Below, in pieces: positions 8,850 through 17,592 of a DNA stretch of 64,000 nt (position 1 is the stretch's first letter; every line of letters starts with the position of its first letter). The position numbers were made by a program, and so were the translations under genes. Under the pieces are notes generated by a model that was given only the letters and a program-made list of their open reading frames with translations, made no database searches and was not told the origin of the DNA. Location of the stretch: NCBI RefSeq assembly GCF_045209745.1, contig NZ_CP109273.1:124001-188000 (forward strand), in the 5' to 3' direction. The DNA is from Micromonospora sp045209745 (GTDB lineage: Bacteria; Actinomycetota; Actinomycetes; Mycobacteriales; Micromonosporaceae).

Positions 8850-9272
8850 TCAGCGGGGCAGGGCCTGCTGCAACTCCGCCCGCAATGCCGGGGTGAGCAT
8901 CTCCCCCGCCTGCTTGGCCAGCCGGGCCATCTCGTAGCCCACCACACCGATGTCCGCGTCACCCGCGGCCAGCGTGGCCAGAATCGAACCGTCGCGTATC
9001 TGCATCACCAGGAAATAGCCGCGGCCCATCTCGACCACCGTCTGCTTGACGACATCGCCGTCGAACAGTTGGGCCGCGCCCGCGGTGATGCTCATCAGCC
9101 CGGAGGTCACCGCGGCCAGCTTGTCCGCGTTGTCGCGGGGGAGGTGATCGGAGATCGCCACCAGCAGCCCGTCGGAGGAGACCACCACCGCGTGTGCCAC
9201 GCCCGGCACCCGGTCCGCGAACGCGCTCACCAGCCAGCTCAGGTCACGCGCCTCCTGGCTCAACGTCGTCAC
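8850..9272 (-). CDS. Roadblock/LC7-domain protein (CvnB/MglB-like)
   Basis: A 140-residue single-domain protein. LVSAFADRVPGVAHAVVVSSDGLLVA followed by a Ser/Thr-rich helix and GYFLVMQI / ATLAAGDADIGVVGYEMARL is the standard actinobacterial Roadblock/LC7 pattern. These proteins act as dimers that regulate small Ras-like GTPases, as MglB does for MglA, and in actinomycetes they form the second gene of conservons (cvn). Its start overlaps the stop of the upstream sensor kinase by four bases (ATGA), so translation is coupled. The two usual following genes, a DUF742 protein and a GTPase, are absent; the next gene downstream is the convergent GH1 gene. Any GTPase partner must therefore be encoded elsewhere. 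Confidence 0.92.
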   Translation of the reverse strand: MTTLSQEARDLSWLVSAFADRVPGVAHAVVVSSDGLLVAISDHLPRDNADKLAAVTSGLMSITAGAAQLFDGDVVKQTVVEMGRGYFLVMQIRDGSILATLAAGDADIGVVGYEMARLAKQAGEMLTPALRAELQQALPR

Positions 9273-11788
9273 TGTCGTCGTCCCCCTTCATCGTGCCCCC
9301 CGTAGGGTGGCACGGGTATCTCGGTGGTGTCCTCGGCCTCGGCGCGCCGCACCCCGCTGTAAAGCCGGGAGAGCATGCCGCCGACCGCATCCGGGTCCGG
9401 GTCAGCGCGGGTCGCCGCCGACACCGGCTGTGCCGACCGGGTGACCGCGCTCAACTGCGCCATTGGCACCCGCACCGGCAACCCCCGCTCATTCGTGCCG
9501 GCGGTCACCGGGATGGCCGGTGGTGCCGCCGCCGCGGGCGCTGCCGGCGCGAACGGGCCCTGCCGCGACCACCAACCCCCGCCGTCTTCGCGGGCGGCGG
9601 CCGGCTTCAGCACGTCCTCGGCGCGCACCGGCACCGGACGGGCCTGACGCGGCACGGCGACGCCCGGCGGACGGCCGGCCACTGGTAGGTCCCGCACTCC
9701 AAGGCCCGGCCCGGTGGCACCGCGCTGCGGGGCCACTCCCCGAGCCGCGCTCGTCGCCAGCATCCGGGCCGGCGCGGGCAGATCCAGCTCCGCCGGACCT
9801 GCCGGGGCCAGCAACACCGCGGGCATCGCGAGCCCGGCGACCAAGCCAGCCTGGCCGCCATCCAGCCGCACCTTCAGGCCCAGTCGGGCGGCCAGGTGAC
9901 TGACCACGAAGAGGCCCATCCGTTCCACCGCCGCGACGTCCGCGGCCGGAGGGCTGGCCAGCACCGCGTTCGCCTCAGCCAGCGCGGCCGGGCTCATACC
10001 CAGGCCACGGTCGGCGATCTCGATCAGCGGGGTCGTGCCCTCGACCCGGGCGGTCACCACAACGGTGGTGTCCGGGCGGGAGAAAGCCGTGGCGTTCTCC
10101 AACAGCTCGGCCAGCAGGTGCACCAGTTCGCCGACGGCGTGCCCGACCACGTACACGTCGGCCACCGACTCGATGCGGACCCGCTGGTACTGCTCGATCT
10201 CCGCGGCGGCGGCCAGCAGCACCGCGCCGAGGCCGACCGGCCGGTTCCACCGGCGGGTGGAGTCGGTGCCGGCGAGCACCAGCAGACTCTCGTCGTTACG
10301 GCGCATACGGGCGGCCAGGTGATCGAGCTTGAACAGGTTCTCCAGTTGGTCCGGGTCGCTTTCCTCGCGCTCCAGGTCGTCCAGCAGCTCCAGTTGTCGC
10401 TCCACCAGCACCTGGCTACGGCGGGCCAGGTTGACGAACATCGCGTTGACGTTGCGGCGCATGAGCGCCTGCTCGACGGCGACCGTGACCGCGCTGCGGT
10501 GCACCGCCACGAACGCCTCGGCCAGCTCGCCGATCTCGTCGAGCGAACGGACCACCGCGGGCGCGACCTCGATAGTGGGCACCCTGCCGGTGACGGCCTT
10601 CAGGCGGTCCAGTGCGTCCGGCAGCTCAACCTGCGCGATCCGGAGCGCCTGGCTCCGCAGCAGGCGCATCGACCGGGCGACCGACCGACCGACGAGCAAC
10701 GAGATCAGCAGGGCGACCAGCAGGACCGCGACGATCCCGCCGACGACCAACAGGGTGTCCCGGAGCTGACCGTCGCTGGCATCGTCGGCCTGCCGCACGG
10801 CGTCGTCCAACACGCCCGCCTCAAGCTGCCGCAGCAGTTCGTGGCGCTGCTCGCTGGCCGACCACCACTGCTCTGACGGCAGCACGGCGGGCGGCACGCC
10901 GCCGGCCGGCAGGCTGCGTTCCTCCAGCCGGGTGGCGGCCAGGAAGATCGGGACCGACGAGGTCTCGTCGTACCGGCGAATCTGGTCGTTGGTCGCGGCA
11001 ACCCGGAACGCGCCGAGCGCGGTCAGTTGCTGGGCGCGCAGATCGGTGAGGAGCACCCGGTCGTCGGTGCTGTACCCACCGGCGCGGGCGGCGGCATAGA
11101 GCTCGGCCCGCACCCGGGAGGAAAGCTCCTTGACCCGGGCCAGCTGGACGTAGCGCAGCACCGCGTCGTTCAAGGCCGGCTGGTCCTGACCAGGATTCGG
11201 CTCGGCGAGCAGGTCGAGCATCGCGCCGATGGCCCGGTGGTAGTTGCTCAGAATGGTGTCGCTGCTCAGCACCGCCGGCAGGATCGCCGGCCGGATGTCG
11301 ACCACCTGCTCGTACGCCTCCAACGCCTCGGAGAAGGCGACCCGCCAGGACGCGTCGGCGTCCGCCAGCGGCTCGGCGGCCCGACGCAGGTCCACGATGG
11401 CCCGGTCGGAGGCCGCCTGCAACGGCTTCAGGTCGGTCGCCGCGGTGTCCCGGTCGCCGCCCTTGCGCAGCTCACCCAGCTCTCCCGCCGAGCGGGCGCG
11501 CTCCTGCTGGAGCTCGTGCACCACGGTGGTGATCTGCCGGCCGATGCCGACCTGGCGGGAAAAGTCGTTCAACGCCGTCGTCCGCCCCACCAGCGCGCTG
11601 GTCTGCACACCGGCGAGCAGCAGGAAGGCCATCGACGGCACCATCAGCACGGTCGCGAGCTTCGTGCTCATCCGCCAGTCCCGCAGCCGGAACGGCGACC
11701 GACGCCGGTGTGGAACAACTCGGACGTCGAAGCGGCGCCGGCGATGGTTCGACACCGCGCCGTTCGCCGGGTCGGGGCCTACCGCCAC
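9269..11788 (-). CDS. NIT/HAMP sensor histidine kinase of conservon type (CvnA-like)
   Basis: An 839-residue membrane kinase. A basic N-terminus is followed by a transmembrane segment near residue 50, an extracellular nitrate/nitrite-sensing-like helical domain (ELQQERARSAGELGELRKGG), a second transmembrane segment near residue 355 (VVGGIVAVLLVALLISLLVG), HAMP, and a dimerisation helix containing LDHLAARMRR, whose His is the likely phosphoacceptor. The HATPase domain follows (ELLENATAFS N-box, IADRGLGM G1-box). A Pro/Ala-rich tail of about 200 residues ends in a segment resembling other conservon kinases. GTG 11788 was chosen because GGAGGAGG precedes it by five bases. What it senses is unknown; a cvn-type role in development or secondary metabolism is inference by family. 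Confidence 0.88.
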   Translation of the reverse strand: MAVGPDPANGAVSNHRRRRFDVRVVPHRRRSPFRLRDWRMSTKLATVLMVPSMAFLLLAGVQTSALVGRTTALNDFSRQVGIGRQITTVVHELQQERARSAGELGELRKGGDRDTAATDLKPLQAASDRAIVDLRRAAEPLADADASWRVAFSEALEAYEQVVDIRPAILPAVLSSDTILSNYHRAIGAMLDLLAEPNPGQDQPALNDAVLRYVQLARVKELSSRVRAELYAAARAGGYSTDDRVLLTDLRAQQLTALGAFRVAATNDQIRRYDETSSVPIFLAATRLEERSLPAGGVPPAVLPSEQWWSASEQRHELLRQLEAGVLDDAVRQADDASDGQLRDTLLVVGGIVAVLLVALLISLLVGRSVARSMRLLRSQALRIAQVELPDALDRLKAVTGRVPTIEVAPAVVRSLDEIGELAEAFVAVHRSAVTVAVEQALMRRNVNAMFVNLARRSQVLVERQLELLDDLEREESDPDQLENLFKLDHLAARMRRNDESLLVLAGTDSTRRWNRPVGLGAVLLAAAAEIEQYQRVRIESVADVYVVGHAVGELVHLLAELLENATAFSRPDTTVVVTARVEGTTPLIEIADRGLGMSPAALAEANAVLASPPAADVAAVERMGLFVVSHLAARLGLKVRLDGGQAGLVAGLAMPAVLLAPAGPAELDLPAPARMLATSAARGVAPQRGATGPGLGVRDLPVAGRPPGVAVPRQARPVPVRAEDVLKPAAAREDGGGWWSRQGPFAPAAPAAAAPPAIPVTAGTNERGLPVRVPMAQLSAVTRSAQPVSAATRADPDPDAVGGMLSRLYSGVRRAEAEDTTEIPVPPYGGHDEGGRRQ

Positions 11789-11887
11789 CCTGCCTCCTCC
11801 GTCCAACCGCGTCCACCGCGGTCCGGGGAGCGGAGTCCATCCAACCAGGCTCGGGGGCGCTGTCAACGGCCCGGGCAATGCGGAGGT

Positions 11888-13300
11888 TCAGGAAGGATAC
11901 TGCGGGTGGGATCGTCCTGCCGTGGTCGGCAGAACCGGCTCGTCCGTCCGGCCGATGTCGGCGAGCTCGATCGCGGCGCCAAACCGACCCAGCGCGACCA
12001 GTGCCGCACCGGTGGCGCCGATCTCCGGATTGCGTTGGTGCGACACCGGTCGCGGTGCGAGCACGGTGGCGAAGGTCTGCCGCCACCACACCGAAGCTGC
12101 TACCGCACCCCCGCCCAGCACCACACCGACCGGTTCGTCGATCGTGGACTCCAGCACCACGAGATCCTCGGCGACCAGCTCACACAGCCCCCGCATCAGC
12201 CCGGCCAGGATGTCCACCGATGTGGTGCTGAAGCTGAGGCCGCGCAGCTCGCCGGAGCCCGCCGGCACCAGACCGGGCGGCCGGTCGCCACCGAAGCGGG
12301 GGTTGGCCGGTCGGCCACCGCCCTCCGGCACCAGCGCCAGCGCCGCGTCCAGTTCCGCGCCCTGCGGCAACCGCAGCTCCCGGTTCGCCCAGGCGAACAG
12401 GTTGCCACCGCTGGAGTACGCCGCCCCGGTCACCACGTGGTCGTGGTCGACCCGGTAACGCCACAGCCGTTCGGGGAGCCGGGGCATCGGTTCGCCGGCC
12501 GGGATCCGCTGCATCAGCCGTACGGCCGCGGAGGTGCCCACGGTGACGGCGGCCCGGCTCGGGTCGACGCAACCCGAACCGACGTTCGACGCTCCACCGT
12601 CGCCCACCGGCGGTGACCACCGGACCTGCGCCAGCTGCGGCCAGCGGCGGGCCTTGTCGGCCCGGAGCCGGCCGTACCAGTCCCGCTCCCCGATGGGCGG
12701 CAGATCCTGCGGACGCGCCCCGGCCAACGTCAGCGCCTCCTCGTCCCAGCGCAGGGCACGCAGGTCCAGCAGACCGGTCCCGGAGGCCTGGGAGACCGAC
12801 ATGGGCGCCGAGTCGAGCAGCTCGCCCAGCACGTACTCGGGCAGGCCGACGAACCGGGCGATCGGGCTGCCGGACTGCTCGCGCAACCAGGGCAGCCGCA
12901 TCGACCAGTACGAGCGGTGCCACCAGCAGCCGGTGCGCTGGTGGAAGCCGTCCGGGTCGGACGGGCCCGCCGAACCGTCGACCGGCACGGGCCGGGTGTC
13001 CAGCCAGGTGATCACCGGGCCGATCGGGGCGCCGTCGCGGTCCAGCGGAAGCACCGAGTGCCACTGGGCGGAGACCGCCACCAGGTTGACGTCGTGCAGG
13101 TGCCCCGCGTCGGCCAACTCATCCAGACAGCCGACCAGGGAGGCGAGATAGTCGGGGCCGGACAGGGTGCCGGTGCCGTCGTCGCCGATGACGAGGTCGA
13201 CCTTGCGCCGGGCCAGGGCGCCGGGCAGCGGTCGGGTGTCCTCGTCCAGCACCAGCCCACGTACCGAGGAGGTGCCCAGGTCGAGCGCGAGAATGTTCAT
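11888..13300 (-). CDS. FGGY-family carbohydrate kinase, gluconokinase-like
   Basis: A 470-residue ATP-dependent sugar kinase. The N-terminal phosphate-binding motif (LALDLGTSSVRGLVLDE), the WLDTRP block near residue 100, the SQASGTGLLDLRALRWDE block and the C-terminal GGGAVAASVWWRQTFATVL motif follow the FGGY layout. The SGTGLLD/LRWDE stretch is closest to gluconate kinases, so phosphorylation of gluconate is the best guess; xylulose or another polyol is possible. No transporter or dehydrogenase lies beside it to decide. The gene diverges from the trp leader with only 54 bases between starts, so the two promoters are back to back. Upstream of ATG 13300 the ribosome site is weak. Confidence 0.82.
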   Translation of the reverse strand: MNILALDLGTSSVRGLVLDEDTRPLPGALARRKVDLVIGDDGTGTLSGPDYLASLVGCLDELADAGHLHDVNLVAVSAQWHSVLPLDRDGAPIGPVITWLDTRPVPVDGSAGPSDPDGFHQRTGCWWHRSYWSMRLPWLREQSGSPIARFVGLPEYVLGELLDSAPMSVSQASGTGLLDLRALRWDEEALTLAGARPQDLPPIGERDWYGRLRADKARRWPQLAQVRWSPPVGDGGASNVGSGCVDPSRAAVTVGTSAAVRLMQRIPAGEPMPRLPERLWRYRVDHDHVVTGAAYSSGGNLFAWANRELRLPQGAELDAALALVPEGGGRPANPRFGGDRPPGLVPAGSGELRGLSFSTTSVDILAGLMRGLCELVAEDLVVLESTIDEPVGVVLGGGAVAASVWWRQTFATVLAPRPVSHQRNPEIGATGAALVALGRFGAAIELADIGRTDEPVLPTTAGRSHPQYPS

Positions 13301-13354
13301 CGACGGTCAAGTTACCCGGTGCCAGGCGGGCGACGGGCGCGTAGGGTGGATCGC

Positions 13355-13414
13355 ATGCTCGCGCATCTGTCCTGCTGGTGGCCCGCCAACCCGGCGGCCA
13401 TCTCCCGCGCGTAG
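13355..13414 (+). CDS. trpL: trp leader peptide (Trp-Trp)
   Basis: A 19-codon ORF with two adjacent TGG tryptophan codons at positions 8-9, followed by PANPAA. This is the layout of known actinobacterial trp attenuator leaders that precede fused anthranilate synthase genes. A -10-like TAGGGT at 13342-13347 ends seven bases before the ATG, so the leader mRNA probably begins at or next to the start codon. Ribosome stalling at the Trp pair under tryptophan shortage would change folding of the downstream hairpins. Confidence 0.85.
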   Translation: MLAHLSCWWPANPAAISRA

Positions 13415-13505
13415 CTCCATCCACGCGGCCGCCCTGAAGGCGGTCGCCGGATCTCCCGGCCGAATGGCCGCCCCAATGGCGGCGCCCGGCCCGACGGAGA
13501 CTCCG
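13415..13505 (+). promoter_or_regulatory. Transcription attenuator of the anthranilate synthase gene
   Basis: Three hairpins fit between leader stop and gene start: 13427-13445 (GGCCGCC/GGCGGTC), 13446-13460 (GCCGG/CCGGC) and 13467-13483 (GCCGCC/GGCGGC, 5-nt loop). The first and third share nearly the same arms, so arm 13428-13433 can pair instead with 13478-13483. This gives mutually exclusive folds, as attenuation requires. Which fold terminates was not computed. Confidence 0.65.
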
Positions 13506-15425
13506 ATGACCCACCTGACCGACCTGCTCGCCGCCGTGGCCCACGGTGTCGACCCTGGTCCGTTCGCGCTGCTGCGCCGCGACGGCGCGGACGAACTGGA
13601 GCTGTTCACCGGCCCGGTCGACACCGTCGAACGGCTCGCGGACATCCCGCTGACGCCGGGCACACCCGGGGCGCGGACGCTGGCCCTGGTGCCGTTCCGG
13701 CAGATCATCGAGCGCGGCTTCGCCTGCGTCGACGACGGCGCTCCGCTGGAGTGCCTCCAGGTCCGCGAGCATCGGCGGATCGCCCTGGCCGATGCCCTGG
13801 CCGCGCTGCCCGACGAACCGGTCCGCACCGTCGACGCCGCCTTCGACGTCACCGACGAGGAGTACGCGCGGACGGTGCAGCGGGTGCTCGCCGAGGAGAT
13901 CGGCAGCGGTGAGGGCGCGAACTTCGTCATCCACCGCACGCTGAACGCCACCGTGCAGGGCGCACCGCTGACGGCCGCGCTGGCCGCGCTGCGTCGGCTG
14001 CTGGTCGCCGAGCGCGGCGCGTACTGGACCTTCGTGGTGCACACCGGCACGCGGACGCTTGTCGGCGCCAGCCCGGAGCGGCACGTCAGCGTCGACGACG
14101 GGTTGGTGATGATGAACCCGATCAGCGGCACCTTCCGGAGCGCCGGTGGCACCCCGGACCGGGCGGCGCTGCTGCGCTTCCTCGCCGACCAGAAGGAGGT
14201 CGAGGAGCTGTACATGGTGCTCGACGAGGAGCTGAAGATGATGGCCGCCGTCGCCGAGCACGGCGGCCAGGTGATCGGTCCGTACCTGAAAGAGATGTCG
14301 CACCTGGCGCACACCGAGTACCTGCTCGCCGGGCAGGGCACCCGTGACGTGCGGGAGGTGCTGCGCGAGACCATGTTCGTTCCCACCGTGACGGGCAGCC
14401 CGATGGAGAACGCCTGCCGGGTGATCGCCCGGCACGAGCGCCGAGGCCGGGGCTACTACGCGGGCGTGCTGGCGCTGCTCGGCCATGACGAGGCCGGCCG
14501 GCAGACGCTCGACGCCCCGATCCTGATCCGTACCGCCGAGATCTCCCCCACCGGCCGGCTGCGGGTGCCGGTGGGCGCCACCCTGGTCCGGCACTCGACG
14601 GCGGCCGGCGAGGTGGCCGAGACACACGCCAAGGCGGCCGGTGTGCTGGCCGCGCTCGGCCTCGGGCCGGCGGCGCCCGCCGGCGGCGGCCCGGTCGCGC
14701 GACTGGCCGACGACCCGGCGGTACGCGACGCGCTGGCCGCGCGCAACGCTCCGCTGGCGCGGTTCTGGCTGGACCAGCGGGCACCGGACGCACCCGGGCT
14801 GCCCGGACTGGTCGGCCGCCGAGTGTTGATCGTGGACGCCGAGGACACCTTCACCGGGATGTTGGCTCACCAACTGGGCGCGCTGGGTCTCGCGGTGACC
14901 ATCCGGCCGTGGCACGCGAGCGGCCCTGTCGACGCCTACGACCTGGTGGTGGTCGGTCCCGGGCCGGGCGACCCCGGCAGCCCGCACGAGCCGAAGATGG
15001 TGGCGCTGCGGAGCCTGCTGGCCAGGCTGCTGGCGACCGGCCGACCCACCCTCGCGGTCTGCCTCGGCCATCAGGTGCTGGCCGGGCTGCTGGGGCTGCC
15101 ACTGCACCGCCGGGAGGCGCCCTACCAGGGGTTGCAGCGTGAGGTGCCGCTGTTCGGCCGGACCCGCCGGGTCGGGTTCTACTCGACGTTCACCGCCCGC
15201 GCCGAGGCGGACCACCTGATCACGGCGTACGGGCCGGTGGAGCTGGCCCGGGACGCGGGCGACGGCGCCGTGCACGCCCTACGGGGGCAGGGCTTCGCCG
15301 GGGTGCAGTTCCACCCGGAGTCGGTGCTCAGCCCCGACGGGCTCGCTGTGCTGACCGAACTGGTGACCGACCTGCTGCCGGCATCGCACCCGGACAGGTT
15401 GTCCGCAACGGGCGGACGCGCATAG
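13506..15425 (+). CDS. trpE: Fused anthranilate / 2-amino-2-deoxyisochorismate synthase (TrpE-TrpG type)
   Basis: A 639-residue fusion of a chorismate-utilising domain (about 1-390) and a class I glutamine amidotransferase (about 436-625). The amidotransferase triad is present: Cys519 in CLGHQ, and His603 and Glu605 in QFHPES. The chorismate domain shows NPISGTFR (residues 204-211) and GSPMENAC, wording closer to PhzE-type ADIC synthases than to classical TrpE. Many actinomycetes nevertheless use this form as their tryptophan-pathway enzyme. The Trp-Trp leader directly upstream favours anthranilate synthesis for tryptophan, and no phenazine-type genes are nearby. ATG 13506 follows GGAGA by five bases. 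A strong hairpin closes the unit. Confidence 0.88.
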   Translation: MTHLTDLLAAVAHGVDPGPFALLRRDGADELELFTGPVDTVERLADIPLTPGTPGARTLALVPFRQIIERGFACVDDGAPLECLQVREHRRIALADALAALPDEPVRTVDAAFDVTDEEYARTVQRVLAEEIGSGEGANFVIHRTLNATVQGAPLTAALAALRRLLVAERGAYWTFVVHTGTRTLVGASPERHVSVDDGLVMMNPISGTFRSAGGTPDRAALLRFLADQKEVEELYMVLDEELKMMAAVAEHGGQVIGPYLKEMSHLAHTEYLLAGQGTRDVREVLRETMFVPTVTGSPMENACRVIARHERRGRGYYAGVLALLGHDEAGRQTLDAPILIRTAEISPTGRLRVPVGATLVRHSTAAGEVAETHAKAAGVLAALGLGPAAPAGGGPVARLADDPAVRDALAARNAPLARFWLDQRAPDAPGLPGLVGRRVLIVDAEDTFTGMLAHQLGALGLAVTIRPWHASGPVDAYDLVVVGPGPGDPGSPHEPKMVALRSLLARLLATGRPTLAVCLGHQVLAGLLGLPLHRREAPYQGLQREVPLFGRTRRVGFYSTFTARAEADHLITAYGPVELARDAGDGAVHALRGQGFAGVQFHPESVLSPDGLAVLTELVTDLLPASHPDRLSATGGRA

Positions 15426-15455
15426 TCGCCCTGCCCCGGGGGTAGGGCTGGATCG

Positions 15456-15501
15456 ACCGGTGGCGCGGACGGGCCGAGAGCCCCCCGCCCGCGCCACCGG
15501 T
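15456..15501. terminator. 18-bp stem terminator between convergent genes
   Basis: The arms 15456-15473 and 15484-15501 pair over 18 positions with one mismatch and a 10-nt loop. The site lies between the convergent anthranilate synthase and wrbA stops, so it can act in both directions. Confidence 0.7.
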
Positions 15502-15513
15502 CACCGTCGCCCG

Positions 15514-16131
15514 TCAGCCGGCCATGCCCGCCTTCACCGCAGCCCCCAGCAGCACCGCGCGCCGAGCGGTGAGCGCGCAGGCGCCGAGCGCCACGGCGTC
15601 CGGGGCGATCTCCCCGTTGTTGCTCGTGTGCGAGGCGCCGTACGGGTTGCCGGCGATGAACTGGCTGGTGTCGGTGTAACCGGGGGTGACCACGACACCG
15701 CCCCAGTGGTAGAAGACGCTGAAGAGCGAGGTCAGCGTGGTCTCCTGCCCCCCGTGCGAGGTCGCCGTCGAGGTGAAGGCGGAGTAGACCTTGTTGGCCA
15801 ACGCGCCCTGGGCCCAGAGCGGGCCAGTGGTGTCGATGAACTGCTTCAGCTGGGCCGCGACCATGCCGTACCGGGTCGGCGCGCCGAGGATCACCACGTC
15901 GGCCCAGGCCAGGTCGTCGACCATCGCCTCGGGCACATCCTGGGTCTCCAGGCGGTGCGCCTCCCAGCCGGAGTTGGAGCGGATGGCCTCGTCCGGCGCC
16001 AACTCGCGCACCTTGCGCAGACGCACGTCGGCGCCCGCGTCTCCGGCGGCCTCGCACACGGCCTGCGCCATCTGGTACGTGATGCCGGTAGCGCTGTAGT
16101 AGATCACCGCTACCTTGGTCTGGGCAGCCAT
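15514..16131 (-). CDS. wrbA: NAD(P)H:quinone oxidoreductase, WrbA type
   Basis: A 205-residue flavodoxin-like FMN protein that reduces quinones by two electrons and protects against redox cycling. Motifs seen are VIYYSATGITYQMA (FMN phosphate loop), LGAPTRYGMVAAQLKQFID, STATSHGGQETTL and PYGASHT near the C-terminus, all diagnostic of WrbA. Length matches the family. ATG 16131 was chosen because AGGGGAA lies eight bases upstream and the flavodoxin core begins at once; an upstream in-frame start would add an unrelated tail. The 295 bases upstream (16132-16426) carry its promoter region and nothing else I can support. Confidence 0.92.
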   Translation of the reverse strand: MAAQTKVAVIYYSATGITYQMAQAVCEAAGDAGADVRLRKVRELAPDEAIRSNSGWEAHRLETQDVPEAMVDDLAWADVVILGAPTRYGMVAAQLKQFIDTTGPLWAQGALANKVYSAFTSTATSHGGQETTLTSLFSVFYHWGGVVVTPGYTDTSQFIAGNPYGASHTSNNGEIAPDAVALGACALTARRAVLLGAAVKAGMAG

Positions 16132-16426
16132 CAGATGTTCCCCTTTTCGTCTCGGGTCAGCGCCCGCGACTACCCGTTGAGCGCGATCCCTAACGACGGG
16201 ACGCCCGCACGGTCCCAGGTACCGGTCCGCCGGGCTCAAGTTTTCCGCAACTTTCCGGTCGTTCCCGCCCCGTGCCCCGCGCGGACGGCGATCCTGATGC
16301 CATCGGTGCCGGCGGGACTGAGCCACCGCCGGGCGCCGGACACCTGAACGGGGGATCGCGCTCCGCCAGCAACGGCGCCGGCGTAGCGCGATCAGGGGAA
16401 CGCCCTGCGCGCTCAGCTGCCGCCGC

Positions 16427-16795
16427 TCAGTGGACCAGGGCCGCCATCAGCCGGTCCAGCTCGGCCGCCGGATCGGCGGTGAGCCCGGTGTGCACCGGCC
16501 CCGTCTGGATCATCGTGCTGCGTGGCGCGGCCAGCCAGTGGAACCGCTCACCGAGCCTCATCCGGGTCGCTGGCCCGTCACCGGAGCAGGTCCGGTCCCA
16601 GGAGTCGAGCACCGCGGCCACCGCCGGCAGATCGACGTCGGGTGCGAGTGCGCGGACCCGGTCGGCGTCCAGGTGGGTCCGCGCGGCCAGGAAATCGCGC
16701 TGCTGGCAGTAGAGCAACACCCCTACGTTGATCTGCTCGCCGCGCTCGATGCGGGGCACCAGCCGGATCAGCGCATACTCGAAGGGCTGCCTCAC
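16427..16795 (-). CDS. DUF3037 protein, partner of HipA-like kinase
   Basis: A 122-residue protein opening with QPFEYALIRLVPRIERGEQINVGVLLYC, the typical DUF3037 N-terminus. A RVRALAPDVDLPAV helix and a FHWLAAPRSTMIQTGPVHTG motif follow. The start is GTG 16795, overlapping the stop of the upstream HipA-like kinase by four bases (GTGA), so the two are translationally coupled. The family has no established biochemical role, but the pairing with a HipA-like kinase recurs in bacteria and points to a functional pair. No signal or membrane segment is seen. Confidence 0.82.
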   Translation of the reverse strand: MRQPFEYALIRLVPRIERGEQINVGVLLYCQQRDFLAARTHLDADRVRALAPDVDLPAVAAVLDSWDRTCSGDGPATRMRLGERFHWLAAPRSTMIQTGPVHTGLTADPAAELDRLMAALVH

Positions 16796-17559
16796 GCGGC
16801 GCTCCCCTGTGGCAGCCAGTCGGCCGTGCGGGCGACCCGGCGGGACAGGTGCGCCAGGTACGCGGCACGCGCGGCGTCGGCCGTCTCGAAGTCGGCAGCC
16901 GTCAGCCACTCCGCCGGCACCAGGGCCAGCACCTCGGTGAGCAGCTCCGGGGTGACCCGAGGGGCCAACTCGGCATCGGCCGCGGCCAGCCGCGTCGCGT
17001 ACGGCGCCAGCACGTGGTCCTCAGCTCGGTAGGCCCGGTGCACCGCAGCCTCGGCGCGCGGCCAGTTGTGGTGGAAGTACAGCGAGGCGCCGTGGTCGAT
17101 CAGCCACAGCTCCCGGTGCCACACCAGCAGGTTCGGGTTGCGCCAGCTCCGGTCGACGTTCTCCACGTACGCGTCGAACCAGAGCACGCGGGAGGCCAGC
17201 GTCGGGTCGACGGGGTGCGCCACCGGGTCGAAGCCCAGCGCCCCGGGCAGGAAGTCCATCCCCAGGTTGGCGCCGCCGCTGTTGCGCAGCAGCTCCTGCA
17301 CCTCCTGGTCGGGCTCGGCCCGCCCGATCACCGGGTCGATGTCGAGCACCACCAGCGGGGGCACCGGCAGCTCCAGACGGCGGGCCAGCTCGCCGCAGAT
17401 CACCTCGGCGATCAGCGCCTTGGGCCCTTGGCCGGCACTCCGGAACTTCGCCACGTACGTGCCCAGGTCGTCGGCCTCCACGACGCCAGGCAGCGACCCA
17501 CCCTCGCGCAGCGGGGTGACGTAGCGGATCGCGGTGACCTGGCGGAGCACGTCGCCCAC
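16792..17559 (-). CDS. HipA-like kinase-fold protein
   Basis: A 255-residue protein related to the kinase half of HipA. It has a substrate-loop-like YVAKFRSAGQGPKALIAEVICGELAR, with the ATP-site Lys in VAKF, then a catalytic block WFDAYVENVDRSWRNPNLLVW (D..N..N pattern) and a metal-binding IDHGASLYF. It is much shorter than full HipA (about 440) and lacks the HipA N-terminal domain. There is no HipB-like antitoxin next to it; instead it is coupled to a DUF3037 gene. It is a putative Ser/Thr or small-molecule kinase. A toxin role is not supported by the context. Confidence 0.8.
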   Translation of the reverse strand: MGDVLRQVTAIRYVTPLREGGSLPGVVEADDLGTYVAKFRSAGQGPKALIAEVICGELARRLELPVPPLVVLDIDPVIGRAEPDQEVQELLRNSGGANLGMDFLPGALGFDPVAHPVDPTLASRVLWFDAYVENVDRSWRNPNLLVWHRELWLIDHGASLYFHHNWPRAEAAVHRAYRAEDHVLAPYATRLAAADAELAPRVTPELLTEVLALVPAEWLTAADFETADAARAAYLAHLSRRVARTADWLPQGSAA

Positions 17560-17592
17560 CCTACTGTGATCTCCGCCCGCGCCCGCCGTGGG

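Noticed and set aside
13119..15275. Minus-strand frame over the anthranilate synthase
   Set aside because: It is rich in Arg/Gln/Gly/Ala without motifs. The plus strand carries intact catalytic residues and a leader peptide.
16792..17559. HipA-like gene as a persistence toxin
   Set aside because: There is no HipB-like antitoxin, the N-terminal HipA domain is missing, and the coupled partner is DUF3037.
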